Shown here: piece after piece, positions 38,484 through 46,763 of the stretch | Layout of the letters: each line of letters starts with the position of its first letter | Numbering within the stretch: position 1 is the stretch's first letter | Assembly: GCA_030428255.1 (NCBI GenBank) | Contig: JAUIBT010000015.1 | Span: 1 to 64,000 of the forward strand | From: Alphaproteobacteria bacterium | GTDB taxonomy: Bacteria > Pseudomonadota > Alphaproteobacteria > UBA7985 > JAUIBT01 | Direction: 5' to 3' | DNA length: 64,000 bases | Made by a program: the position numbers and the translations under genes | Notes under the pieces: model-generated | The model's input: only the letters and a program-made list of their open reading frames with translations | What the model was told of the DNA's origin: nothing | Databases searched by the model: none

Positions 38484-38601
38484 CAAGGCGGGCCTAGACC
38501 CAACGGCAGACCCGACAGGGCGATGGCGGACCTGGGGTCGCCCAATATCTTTCATGATCATGTCTCAGTGATTTGATGGGAGCAATCCGGTTCCCATATT
38601 G

Positions 38602-38643
38602 CAAAGACCGGCAAGGCGCGATAACAATTCGACCCGGTCTTTG
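38602..38643. other. Inverted repeat in the gap between divergent envelope genes
   Basis: CAAAGACCGG and CCGGTCTTTG form a perfect 10-bp inverted repeat with a 22-base loop. It could be a weak terminator or a regulatory hairpin. The rest of the gap 38484-38889 shows no convincing gene. Confidence 0.45.
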
Positions 38644-38889
38644 TCAAACCCCCAGATAGCGGTTGCGCAGGTACGTTTGGCTCTGCCAACGCCAAATCCA
38701 AGGGGGCGATGAGGCCATTCGTGGCCGTAACCTTTGGCCCACGCCCCACACAAGAAGCCTTAAGGCTCGCCAATACTCGGGCTTCGCGCCGTCAAGCAAC
38801 GCGTTGTCCAGACTTACAAATCTGCACCCGCTAGCGCGTTGGCGCCGGGGGTGTCTGTCAAACTTTCTCGTAAAGAGCATACCTCACCC

Positions 38890-40755
38890 ATGCTGATCCC
38901 TTCTGTATCAAGTCGCTCCAATCAAGGCCATGCCCCCCTTGTTCAGCCGAGGTCGAGCAAACAGCCGGCCATCGCGCGCTTTGCGGCCTTGGCTTCTGCC
39001 ACAGCACTGTTCGGCCTCGCAGCCCTTGCGCCGCTCACGCTCAGCAGCGTTGGGGCCTTTGCTGCTCCGGTGATCGACACCCAGTTGGCCGAAGACACGC
39101 TGACCAGCGCTTTGCAGAGTTTTGCCTCAAAGAACGATCTAAGCGACGCGCTGCGCTACGACGTTGAAAAGTCAAAGCTTCGTGCACTCTATAAGGCTCG
39201 GGATTACCGCCCGGTCTGGCTGCCCGAGCGCCGCTGGTCGCCCAAAGTCAAAGATCTGATGACCGCAGTGGCGCTGAGCCAACGCGAAGGTCTGGACCCA
39301 AAGCACTATGATGTAACCGCGCTCACCGCTGCCCTGCCGACCAGCGACGAGGCCATTGCGGAAATCGACTATCGCCTGACAGCGGCCTATATGAGCCTGA
39401 CTCGCGACTTTGAAGAGGGCCGTTACAATTTCCGCTATACCATCAATCTTGCTGAGGTCGCTGGCGAAGGCCTGGAGGCCGACGACCTTTTGGCCTGGCT
39501 GGACGGCCGCCTGCCCAAGACCAAGTACTACCGCGATCTGCGTCGTGCGCTGAAGCAATACCAAGACATCGTGGCGCACGGCGACTTCCCCGAGATCGAC
39601 GAAAGCGAAGTGCTGAAGCCCGGGATGGAACATCCCAACGTTGCCGCCCTGCGCGACAAGCTGATCTTGATGGGCGACTTGCGCGTTTCCGCGCCCACTG
39701 AGCAGATTCAACAAGATGAGGGCCTGAGTGCCGCCGAAGTCAAAAACGCCCTGAGCCCCAGCGCTGGTGATCAAGGCGCGACCCGCCGGGCGCTGCAAGA
39801 TCTGATCGCGACCAGCGATGATGACAGCGGACTGCAAGCGCGCGACGAGCAAGCCCAAACGAATGTCGCAGAGGAACAGGCCAGCAACCCCAACTTCTTC
39901 GACGCAGAGCTGGCCGAGGCCGTCAAGCACTTCCAATTGCGCCACAACCTGTCGCCCGATGCGGTGGTTGGCCCCAATACCTACAAACACCTCAACACCT
40001 CCGCTGAGTATCGGGTCTTGCAGATCCGGGCGAATATGGAGCGCCTGCGCTGGGAGTTTGATCCCACCGGCAACCGCTATATTCGCGTCAACATGGGCGA
40101 ATACACCCTGCGCGCCTACGAAGATGGCGAAGAAGCGCTGGTCATGCCAGTTGTGATCGGCAAGCCCAAGCGTCCGACCCCGGTGATTGCCGACAAGGTG
40201 GTGACGCTAAAATTCCGCCCGGACTGGACGGTGCCAAAAACTATTTTCGCGCAAGACTATCTGCCAAACATGGTCGCCAACCCCTACTACCCAGTCAACA
40301 AGGGGTTGGAAATGTACTATAACGGTCGCCAAATCGACCCCTCGACAGCCGCCCGTCGCGGCCTGCTGCCGCACGTGACCCTGCGCCAACCTCCAGGGGA
40401 TCGCGGGGCGCTGGGCGGGGTTCGCTTCAGCTTGACCAACGACTTGTCGATTTATCTGCACGACACGCCGTCAAAGAGCCTGTTTAGCCATCCGACCCGC
40501 GCCTATTCTTCGGGCTGCGTGCGCGTTGGCAATCCAGCCGGGCTGGCCAAATTCATCCTAGGACGCCAAGGCGACTGGTCCATGTCCAAGGTCAAGCGGT
40601 ATATGAGCGAAGGCGACACGCGGTTCGTCAAAGTCGACGATCCGGTGCCGGTCTTCCTGTCCTACATCACGGTTTGGGTCGATGAGGATGGCACCCTGCG
40701 CTTCCAAGATGACTTTTACCGCTACGATAACGAGTTGATTCTCAACTTCCTCTAG
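38890..40755 (+). CDS. L,D-transpeptidase (YcbB/LdtD-like)
   Basis: A protein of about 621 residues. After an exported N-terminus with a hydrophobic stretch (residues ~30-60), a scaffold region contains YRPVWLPERRWSPKVKDLM, then a peptidoglycan-binding module (DAELAEAVKHFQLRHNLSPDAVVGPNT) and a YkuD catalytic domain ending in HPTRAYSSGCVRVGNP, with the nucleophilic Cys and its His. It cross-links peptidoglycan 3-3 in the periplasm, as YcbB does. The start could also lie slightly upstream (38839). It is followed by a murein-peptidase-like gene on the same strand. Confidence 0.92.
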   Translation: MLIPSVSSRSNQGHAPLVQPRSSKQPAIARFAALASATALFGLAALAPLTLSSVGAFAAPVIDTQLAEDTLTSALQSFASKNDLSDALRYDVEKSKLRALYKARDYRPVWLPERRWSPKVKDLMTAVALSQREGLDPKHYDVTALTAALPTSDEAIAEIDYRLTAAYMSLTRDFEEGRYNFRYTINLAEVAGEGLEADDLLAWLDGRLPKTKYYRDLRRALKQYQDIVAHGDFPEIDESEVLKPGMEHPNVAALRDKLILMGDLRVSAPTEQIQQDEGLSAAEVKNALSPSAGDQGATRRALQDLIATSDDDSGLQARDEQAQTNVAEEQASNPNFFDAELAEAVKHFQLRHNLSPDAVVGPNTYKHLNTSAEYRVLQIRANMERLRWEFDPTGNRYIRVNMGEYTLRAYEDGEEALVMPVVIGKPKRPTPVIADKVVTLKFRPDWTVPKTIFAQDYLPNMVANPYYPVNKGLEMYYNGRQIDPSTAARRGLLPHVTLRQPPGDRGALGGVRFSLTNDLSIYLHDTPSKSLFSHPTRAYSSGCVRVGNPAGLAKFILGRQGDWSMSKVKRYMSEGDTRFVKVDDPVPVFLSYITVWVDEDGTLRFQDDFYRYDNELILNFL

Positions 40756-40878
40756 CTTAGCGCGAAATCCACCCAATCTCGCCGCAATCTGGCGCATAGT
40801 CCTGCACATGGTCCTGTGATAGTATTTCTAAGGACTGTTGGAGTCTAAAAACGATGCGCTGAGCGCAGCGAGGATTGG

Positions 40879-42756
40879 GTGAACGCAGGCAAAGGCCGTT
40901 TTCGATTGACCTCAAGGTCGCAGGACTGGAGCGCAATGCCCCAGCCAGACAGGGCGACTGGCCAAACCGCGCGTGCTGATTTCGGTGACGCTGGCGGCTG
41001 GTGGAAGGATGCCTTGACCCCGTCACCGTCTCCCTTTGAGCCCGCACCCTGGCGCGCCAATTTTGCTGATCCATCACTGGAATCGGTGAGCGCTGCGGGC
41101 GCTGGGCAGAACTTTGGCCAAGACTGGGACCCGTCCGCTTGGTCCGGCGACCAGAGTTACGGCGACCAGAATTACGGCGACCAGAGTTACGGCGACCGGG
41201 ACAATGATGGCTTGGGGCATGGCACCTATGACGACCCAGCCTTTGATGAGCAAACTTTAAGCACTCAAGACTGGAATTCCCAAGGCCAGGACTCAAACAC
41301 TTGGCAAACTCTGGACGGCCAACACCAGAACGGGCAACATTGGGACGACCAAAACTGGGACGGCCAAAACTGGGATGAGCCGCATTGGGATGGCCAACAT
41401 TGGGATGGCCAACATTGGGATGGCCAGCAATGGATCACTCCGCATTGGCAGGGTCGAGTCTGGAATGGCCCCATTGTCGATGGCCACAGGTCCCAGCACA
41501 CCAGCCCATACGATGAACAACATGGCGACCCCTGGTGCGAACCTCAGCCGAACATGGACCACGGGCCATACGCCTGGCCTACATCGCTGGCCGCGCCCCA
41601 CGGCGGGCCGCGCTTCGCCGACTTCCCTTCGCCACAGGCCATAGAGGCCCAGAGCACTGCCCACAGCCCAACCCGGCGCGCGGCGTTGCTTGGGCTCTCT
41701 GGCCTGGGATTTGTGGCCATCGGCGGTGCCTCGACCTTTGGCTTTTTATCCGCCTTTCGCGGCCCAGCCCATGCCCTCGGCGATAGAAGCGCCAGCCTCG
41801 CTGGCGTCGCAAGCGCGCGTAGCACCGACAGTACGTGGCTTCAGCCCGTGTCACGGCTCGCACTGGAGCAGGCCGAAGCCCTGGAATACATGGATCAGGA
41901 ATCGGCCCAGGCGATGCTTGAGCGCCCGCCAGTCGCCCGCCTTGAGCTGGCATCACTCGGCGCAGACACAGACATTCCGCCAGCCCTGCCGCTGCGGCGC
42001 CCTTCGGCTAGCCACATGTCTCCCCTACCCCAGACCAAGCCCGCTTCGGTCGAGCAACGTGCCCTCGCTTGGTTGCGCGCGAACCCTGCGCCCAGCGAAA
42101 CAACGCCCGCCAGATCGGATGCCGGCTTAGACGCCATGATTGCCCGCCTCAGCGAGGAACTGGGGGCGCCGCCACAAGTGCCCGCGCAAGCGACAGCCCA
42201 GCCCAAGATACAAGATCAGGCGAAGAAATCACCCGCTCCTACGGCTCCACTGGCGGCACCAAAGGTCCAAAGCACCCGCTCGGCTGCACGGCTGCGCAAT
42301 GTGCACAACGGTGAGACCATCATGGTCGCCCATCGTGACCGCCAAGGTCGCTTGGATCCTGTTGCCTTGCGTGAGCTGGAGGTGTTCATGCGCGATTGGC
42401 GCAATGACCAAACGCGCAGCATAGACGTGGGGCTTTATGACCAGTTGGTCGCGCTGGCCCCAAGCCAAGAGTTGCAGGTTATTTCGGCCTATCGCTCGCC
42501 GCAGACCAACGCCATGCTGAGGGCCCGTTCGGGCGGAGTTGCCAAGAACTCTTATCATCTGCGCGGCCAAGCCATCGATATCAGCCCGTCGGGCGTGCGG
42601 TTGGAGGACTTCTATCACCGCGCGCTGCGTATGAATGCGGGCGGCGTCGGCTACTATCCGGGCTCCGATTTCATCCACATCGACACGGGCCCCATTCGCG
42701 AGTGGCCCAGCCGCTATAAGGCGCGCGCACAAGCCTATCGCAAGGGATTGGCATAG
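40879..42756 (+). CDS. DUF882/YcbK-type murein peptidase-like protein with a repeat-rich N-terminal extension
   Basis: A protein of 625 residues. The last ~150 residues match the DUF882/peptidase M15-like fold: VISAYRSPQTNAMLR, KNSYHLRGQAIDIS and GGVGYYPGSDFIHIDTG supply the zinc-ligand His and Asp residues. A twin-arginine signal (SPTRRAALLGLSGLGFVAIG) lies at about residue 268 instead of at the N-terminus. Before it come ~265 polar residues with GDQ(S/N)Y and W-D-G-Q-(H/N) pentapeptide repeats. Starts: GTG at 40879 with AGGATTGG upstream, or ATG at 40936; a start near the Tat motif would remove the extension. Confidence 0.82.
   Translation: MNAGKGRFRLTSRSQDWSAMPQPDRATGQTARADFGDAGGWWKDALTPSPSPFEPAPWRANFADPSLESVSAAGAGQNFGQDWDPSAWSGDQSYGDQNYGDQSYGDRDNDGLGHGTYDDPAFDEQTLSTQDWNSQGQDSNTWQTLDGQHQNGQHWDDQNWDGQNWDEPHWDGQHWDGQHWDGQQWITPHWQGRVWNGPIVDGHRSQHTSPYDEQHGDPWCEPQPNMDHGPYAWPTSLAAPHGGPRFADFPSPQAIEAQSTAHSPTRRAALLGLSGLGFVAIGGASTFGFLSAFRGPAHALGDRSASLAGVASARSTDSTWLQPVSRLALEQAEALEYMDQESAQAMLERPPVARLELASLGADTDIPPALPLRRPSASHMSPLPQTKPASVEQRALAWLRANPAPSETTPARSDAGLDAMIARLSEELGAPPQVPAQATAQPKIQDQAKKSPAPTAPLAAPKVQSTRSAARLRNVHNGETIMVAHRDRQGRLDPVALRELEVFMRDWRNDQTRSIDVGLYDQLVALAPSQELQVISAYRSPQTNAMLRARSGGVAKNSYHLRGQAIDISPSGVRLEDFYHRALRMNAGGVGYYPGSDFIHIDTGPIREWPSRYKARAQAYRKGLA
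41146..41199. repeat. 15-bp tandem repeat in the DUF882 gene (GDQSY units)
   Basis: Three and a half copies of ggcgaccagagttac, in frame, encode GDQSY/GDQNY pentapeptides in the N-terminal extension. Confidence 0.9.
41341..41430. repeat. 15-bp tandem repeat in the DUF882 gene (WDGQH units)
   Basis: Six in-frame copies of tgggatggccaacat and variants encode W-D-(G/D/E)-(Q/P)-(H/N/Q) pentapeptides. The codons vary between units while Trp-Asp is kept, which hints at selection on the protein. Confidence 0.9.
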
Positions 42757-43052
42757 TGCCGAGCCGGCGCTCCGCCCTCAGCTCGATCAAGCCATCCCAA
42801 TAGACTGAGCCTTTAGCCTTTTGTGCTGCCGCGAATTGACCTGTTTCAATGTTGCAACCGCGGTTCCGTGGCCAAGTAGGTTTGGAGAAAGGCCGCCATT
42901 CGCGGCGGCTCGTCCTGGGCATGGCACGATGAACGAATGCCAGCGCGCCCCTCCTTTTTTAAAGCAAGGCCTAGGTGATTGGTGTCAGTCGCCAGGACGT
43001 GCTCGCCCAAAACAGCGCCAAAAACCGGTGCAAAGACAATTGGATAGCCCCT
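42757..43052. other. Gap before the YdcH-like gene with nothing recognised
   Basis: About 300 bp with only short, pattern-free frames. A promoter for the small downstream gene is expected here but could not be pinned down. Confidence 0.4.
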
Positions 43053-43292
43053 ATGAGCCACACCCCCCACGAACTGCTTGCCGATTTACCCGAGCACAGC
43101 GACACCATCGTCAAGCTGAAGTCTGAGGACCCCCATTTTGCGCGACTCTATGACGAATATCACGAGATCAACCGCCAGGTTCACCGCTCTGAGGCACAGA
43201 TCGAACCGACCTCCGATCTGACCGAAGTCGAGATGCGCAAGAAACGTGCCGCTTTGAAAGATCAGCTTTGGCACAGGATTACTGCGGCCTAA
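43053..43292 (+). CDS. YdcH/DUF465-family small protein
   Basis: A 79-residue helical protein. HFARLYDEYHEINRQVHRSE and MRKKRAALKDQLWHRI match the DUF465 (YdcH) pattern of small coiled-coil proteins common in proteobacteria. The frame is open upstream to 42975, but the ATG at 43053 gives the family's normal length; its ribosome site is weak. Function unknown. Confidence 0.85.
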   Translation: MSHTPHELLADLPEHSDTIVKLKSEDPHFARLYDEYHEINRQVHRSEAQIEPTSDLTEVEMRKKRAALKDQLWHRITAA

Positions 43293-43349
43293 CCCGCTAG
43301 ACCCGCCACCCTTGAGCGCAGCGAAGGCGGCTTCGCAGCCAGCCGCGTG

Positions 43350-44219
43350 CTACCCCTCCAGCGCCGCAGCCATGAGGCGGTAGGTCACCAGCGCGGCGGT
43401 AAAGTCCCAAGCCTCTTGGCCGTTGGGGGCCAGCTCGACCACATCGAGGCCGACGCAGCGTCGGCCGCCGAGCGCGTGCTCGACTAGGTGCAAGGCTTGA
43501 TAGAAGCCCAGCCCACCCGGCACCGGCGTACCAGTCGCTGGCATGCAGGACGGGTCCAGGCCATCTACGTCAAAGCTGACATAGACCAGCGCGGGGAAAT
43601 CGTCGGGCAAATCAACCGCGTGCAAGCCCGTGGTCACCAACTCCTCAGCGTCAGCGCAAAAGACCCCGTTGGCTTCACGGCTGGCGCTCTCATCGCTGGA
43701 CAAGGCCCGCACGCCGAACTGCGCCAGGCGCACGCCCTCCTCAGCCAACAGATGCATGACCGATGCATGGCTGTGCTTTTCGCCCTGATAGGCCACGCGC
43801 AGATCAGCATGCGCGTCCACCTGCACCAAGCCAATCGGCTGGCCGGGATAGCGCGCCGCCAGAGCCCGCTTGACGCCCATGACCGCCCCATAGGTCAGCG
43901 AGTGCTCGCCGCCCAGGGTCACGGGAATGCGGCCCTGCTCCACCACCGCTTGCGTGCGTTGCGCCAGGCGCTCCATCACTTCGGGCAAAGGCCCGTCGCA
44001 GTCCACCGGCGCTTGCGTGTGGACGCCCTCAGCGCAGGGCTCGATGCCTTGGCAGAGGCGTTCCAGTTCGTTGGAAGCCGCCAAGATCGCCGCTGGGCCG
44101 TCCGCCGTACCCGAACCATAGGAGACGGTGCGCTCCAGCGGCATAGGGATGACGTGGAACTTGGCGCTTGCGGCTCGGCGCTCGTCGGCGCTCAGCTCGC
44201 TATCCAGAAAATCAGCCAT
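43350..44219 (-). CDS. speB: Agmatinase
   Basis: A 289-residue ureohydrolase converting agmatine to putrescine and urea. The binuclear manganese ligands sit in GGEHSLTYG, VDAHADLR and SFDVDGLDPSCMPATGTPVPGG. It is the last gene of a four-gene polyamine operon; its ATG overlaps the preceding stop by one base (TAATG). Agmatinase rather than arginase activity is inferred from the adjacent arginine decarboxylase. Confidence 0.92.
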   Translation of the reverse strand: MADFLDSELSADERRAASAKFHVIPMPLERTVSYGSGTADGPAAILAASNELERLCQGIEPCAEGVHTQAPVDCDGPLPEVMERLAQRTQAVVEQGRIPVTLGGEHSLTYGAVMGVKRALAARYPGQPIGLVQVDAHADLRVAYQGEKHSHASVMHLLAEEGVRLAQFGVRALSSDESASREANGVFCADAEELVTTGLHAVDLPDDFPALVYVSFDVDGLDPSCMPATGTPVPGGLGFYQALHLVEHALGGRRCVGLDVVELAPNGQEAWDFTAALVTYRLMAAALEG

Positions 44220-45412
44220 TAGGACAGCCGCTCCTTAAAGTCTTGGTAGCCAAATTCGCGCACCAGCTTGAGGCTGTCGTCGCGCGGATCCCACAGCGCA
44301 ATGGCAGGCAGTGGCACGCCGTTAAAGGTGTTGGTTTTGACCATGGAATAGTGGGCCTGGTCCAAAAAGGCCAAGCGATCGCCCAGCGCCAAAGGCTGGT
44401 CAAAGGCGTAGTCACCAATCACATCGCCTGCCAGGCAGGAAGGGCCGCCCAAGCGGTAGCGATGCGCACCGGTTTCATTTTCACCCATGATATCAGGGCG
44501 ATAGGGAGCCTCGATCACATCGGGCATGTGGCAGGTGGCCGAGATATCCATGATGGCCAGATCCACGCCATTGTGCGGCAGGTCCAGTACTTCGCCGACC
44601 AAGATGCCCGCGTTCAACGCCACTGCCTCGCCGGGCTCCAAGTAGAGCTCGACATCATGGCGCTGGCGCAAATCCTGAACAAACGCAATCAGCCCCTCGC
44701 GGTCATAGTCGGCGCGGCTAATATGGTGGCCACCGCCCAGATTGACCCACTTGAGCTGCGCCAGATAGGGGGCCAGCTTGGCCTCGGCCGCCCGCCAAGT
44801 GCGCTCCAGCGGCTCAAAGCCCTGCTCACACAGGGTGTGCATATGGATGCCGTCGATGCCGTCCAGCATGTCAGCCGTTAGCTGTGACAGCGGCCAGCCC
44901 AAGCGCGAACAGGGCGCGCAAGGGTCGTACTTGGGCACCTCGCCCTCCGAATGCTCGGGGTTAAGGCGCAAACCGATCTCCACTTGCTTGCCCAGCTCTG
45001 CCGCCTTGGCGCGCACTTGCGGAGCAAAGCGCTGCCACTGGGCAGGCGAATTGAAGATGATGTGATCCGACAGAACCACAATCTCATCCATGTCCTGCGC
45101 CTTGTAGCCTGCGCAGTAGGTGGCAAGCTCGCCGCCGTACTCCTCGCGGCCCAGGCGGGCTTCGAAAATGCCCGACGCGCAGACGCCCGACAGGTAGCGC
45201 CGTACCATGGGGGCTAGCTCGAACATGGAAAAGGCCTTGAGCGCCGACAGTACATGCGCGCCTGAGCGCTCGGCCACGTCGGCAAGGCAGGCCAAATTGG
45301 CCTCGATAGCCGAAGCATCGACCACGAAACAGGGCGACGGCACGCGGTTCAGGTCGAAGCGGGTGAAATTGCCCGCTTCACCGGGCTGGGTGGTCATGAG
45401 GGTTTGGCTCAC
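44219..45412 (-). CDS. nspC: Carboxynorspermidine/carboxyspermidine decarboxylase
   Basis: A fold-III PLP decarboxylase of about 397 residues. The PLP lysine is in VLSALKAFSMF near residue 65, GGGHHISRADYD supplies the phosphate-binding glycines and GPSCLAGDVIGDY carries the conserved Cys-Asp region of the active site. It removes CO2 from carboxyspermidine to give spermidine. The start is GTG at 45412 with a full AGGAGG seven bases upstream; the longer frame to 45586 overlaps the neighbouring gene and is rejected. Confidence 0.92.
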   Translation of the reverse strand: MSQTLMTTQPGEAGNFTRFDLNRVPSPCFVVDASAIEANLACLADVAERSGAHVLSALKAFSMFELAPMVRRYLSGVCASGIFEARLGREEYGGELATYCAGYKAQDMDEIVVLSDHIIFNSPAQWQRFAPQVRAKAAELGKQVEIGLRLNPEHSEGEVPKYDPCAPCSRLGWPLSQLTADMLDGIDGIHMHTLCEQGFEPLERTWRAAEAKLAPYLAQLKWVNLGGGHHISRADYDREGLIAFVQDLRQRHDVELYLEPGEAVALNAGILVGEVLDLPHNGVDLAIMDISATCHMPDVIEAPYRPDIMGENETGAHRYRLGGPSCLAGDVIGDYAFDQPLALGDRLAFLDQAHYSMVKTNTFNGVPLPAIALWDPRDDSLKLVREFGYQDFKERLS

Positions 45413-45483
45413 AGCCCGGCCTCCTAATGCAAGACGTTGATAGGGACAAGTGGGGGACAGGCGCGAGGTCCTGCGGGCGGAGC

Positions 45484-46689
45484 CTAGAACTCCACTGGGC
45501 CACTCAGCTCGTGCACTTCCCAGGGCAGGCCTTGGGTGTTGAGCATCTCCATGAAGGCATCGGGGTCCAATTGCTCCATGTTCCAAACGCCCGGCTCACG
45601 CCAGACGCCCTTCAGCACCATGGCCGCCCCGATCATGGCCGGAACGCCGGTGGTATAGGAGACCGCCTGCGAGCCCACCTCGGCATAGCAGACCTCATGA
45701 TCGCAGATGTTATAGATGTAGTAGGTCTTCTCGACCCCATCCTTGCTGCCGGTGATGATGTCGCCAATGCAGGTTTTGCCCTTGGTCAAAGGCCCCAAAT
45801 CGCCGGGATCGGGCAGCACGGTCTTCAAGAATTGCAGCGGGACAATCTCAACGCCCTCGTGCACCACAGGCTCGATTGAGGTCATGCCGATGTTTTGCAG
45901 CACCGTGACGTGGTTGATGTAGGCATCGCCGAAGGTCATCCAGAAGCGCGCGCGCTCGATCTCGGGGTTGTGGGCTGACAGGCTCTCCAGCTCCTCGTGG
46001 TACATGAGGTACATGTTCTTCTTGCCGACGCCGGGGAAATCGAATTCGACTTTGTGCGACATAGCGGGCGATGTCACCCATTGGCCGCCTTCCCAATGGC
46101 GCGCGTCCGCCGTGACTTCGCGAATATTAATCTCGGGGTTAAAGTTGGTGGCAAATGCCTGGCCATTGTCGCCACCATTGCAATCCAGCACGTCGATCTG
46201 ACGGATGGTGTCCAGTTTGTGCTTCTTGATCCAGGTGGCGAACACACTGGTCACGCCCGGATCAAAGCCCGAGCCCAAAATCGCGGTCAATCCGGCGTCT
46301 TTGAAGCGCTCTTGATAGGCCCACTGCCAATGATATTCGAACTTAGCCTCGTCTTCGGGCTCGTAGTTGGCAGTATCCAGGTAGTGTATTCCGGCCTCAA
46401 GACAGGCGTCCATCAGCTTCAAGTCTTGGTAAGGCAACGCCAGGTTGACCAGCAGTTCGGCGCCAGTCACTTTGATCAGCGCCACCACTGCCCCCACATC
46501 CATCGCGTCCACCTGGGCGGTAGCAATCTCAACACCGGTGCGCTCTTTGACCGATTTGGCGATCTCATCGCACTTGAACTTCCGCCGCGACGCCAGCGTA
46601 ATCTTGGTAAAGATCTCAGGGTTCATTGCCATTTTATGAACCGCCGCAGAGGAGACCCCGCCTGCGCCAATGACCAAGGTGTTGCCCAT
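45484..46689 (-). CDS. Carboxynorspermidine/carboxyspermidine dehydrogenase (synthase)
   Basis: A 401-residue saccharopine-dehydrogenase-like enzyme. MGNTLVIGAGGVSSAAVHKM is the NADPH-binding start and GSGFDPGVTSVFATW the conserved mid-region. It condenses putrescine with aspartate semialdehyde and reduces the product to carboxyspermidine. Its place between speA and nspC in one strand-consistent series supports this over lysine metabolism. The supplier of aspartate semialdehyde, asd, lies about 12 kb away. Confidence 0.92.
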   Translation of the reverse strand: MGNTLVIGAGGVSSAAVHKMAMNPEIFTKITLASRRKFKCDEIAKSVKERTGVEIATAQVDAMDVGAVVALIKVTGAELLVNLALPYQDLKLMDACLEAGIHYLDTANYEPEDEAKFEYHWQWAYQERFKDAGLTAILGSGFDPGVTSVFATWIKKHKLDTIRQIDVLDCNGGDNGQAFATNFNPEINIREVTADARHWEGGQWVTSPAMSHKVEFDFPGVGKKNMYLMYHEELESLSAHNPEIERARFWMTFGDAYINHVTVLQNIGMTSIEPVVHEGVEIVPLQFLKTVLPDPGDLGPLTKGKTCIGDIITGSKDGVEKTYYIYNICDHEVCYAEVGSQAVSYTTGVPAMIGAAMVLKGVWREPGVWNMEQLDPDAFMEMLNTQGLPWEVHELSGPVEF

Positions 46690-46763
46690 AGTTTCTACTC
46701 CAAACCGAGGTGAACAAGAGTTGCTGTTTGCAGACTAGCCCGGCGGCACGCAAATGCCGAGCC

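Noticed and set aside
45413-45586. N-terminal extension of the carboxynorspermidine decarboxylase
   Set aside because: It overlaps the dehydrogenase gene and lacks family sequence; the GTG at 45412 has a full Shine-Dalgarno site.
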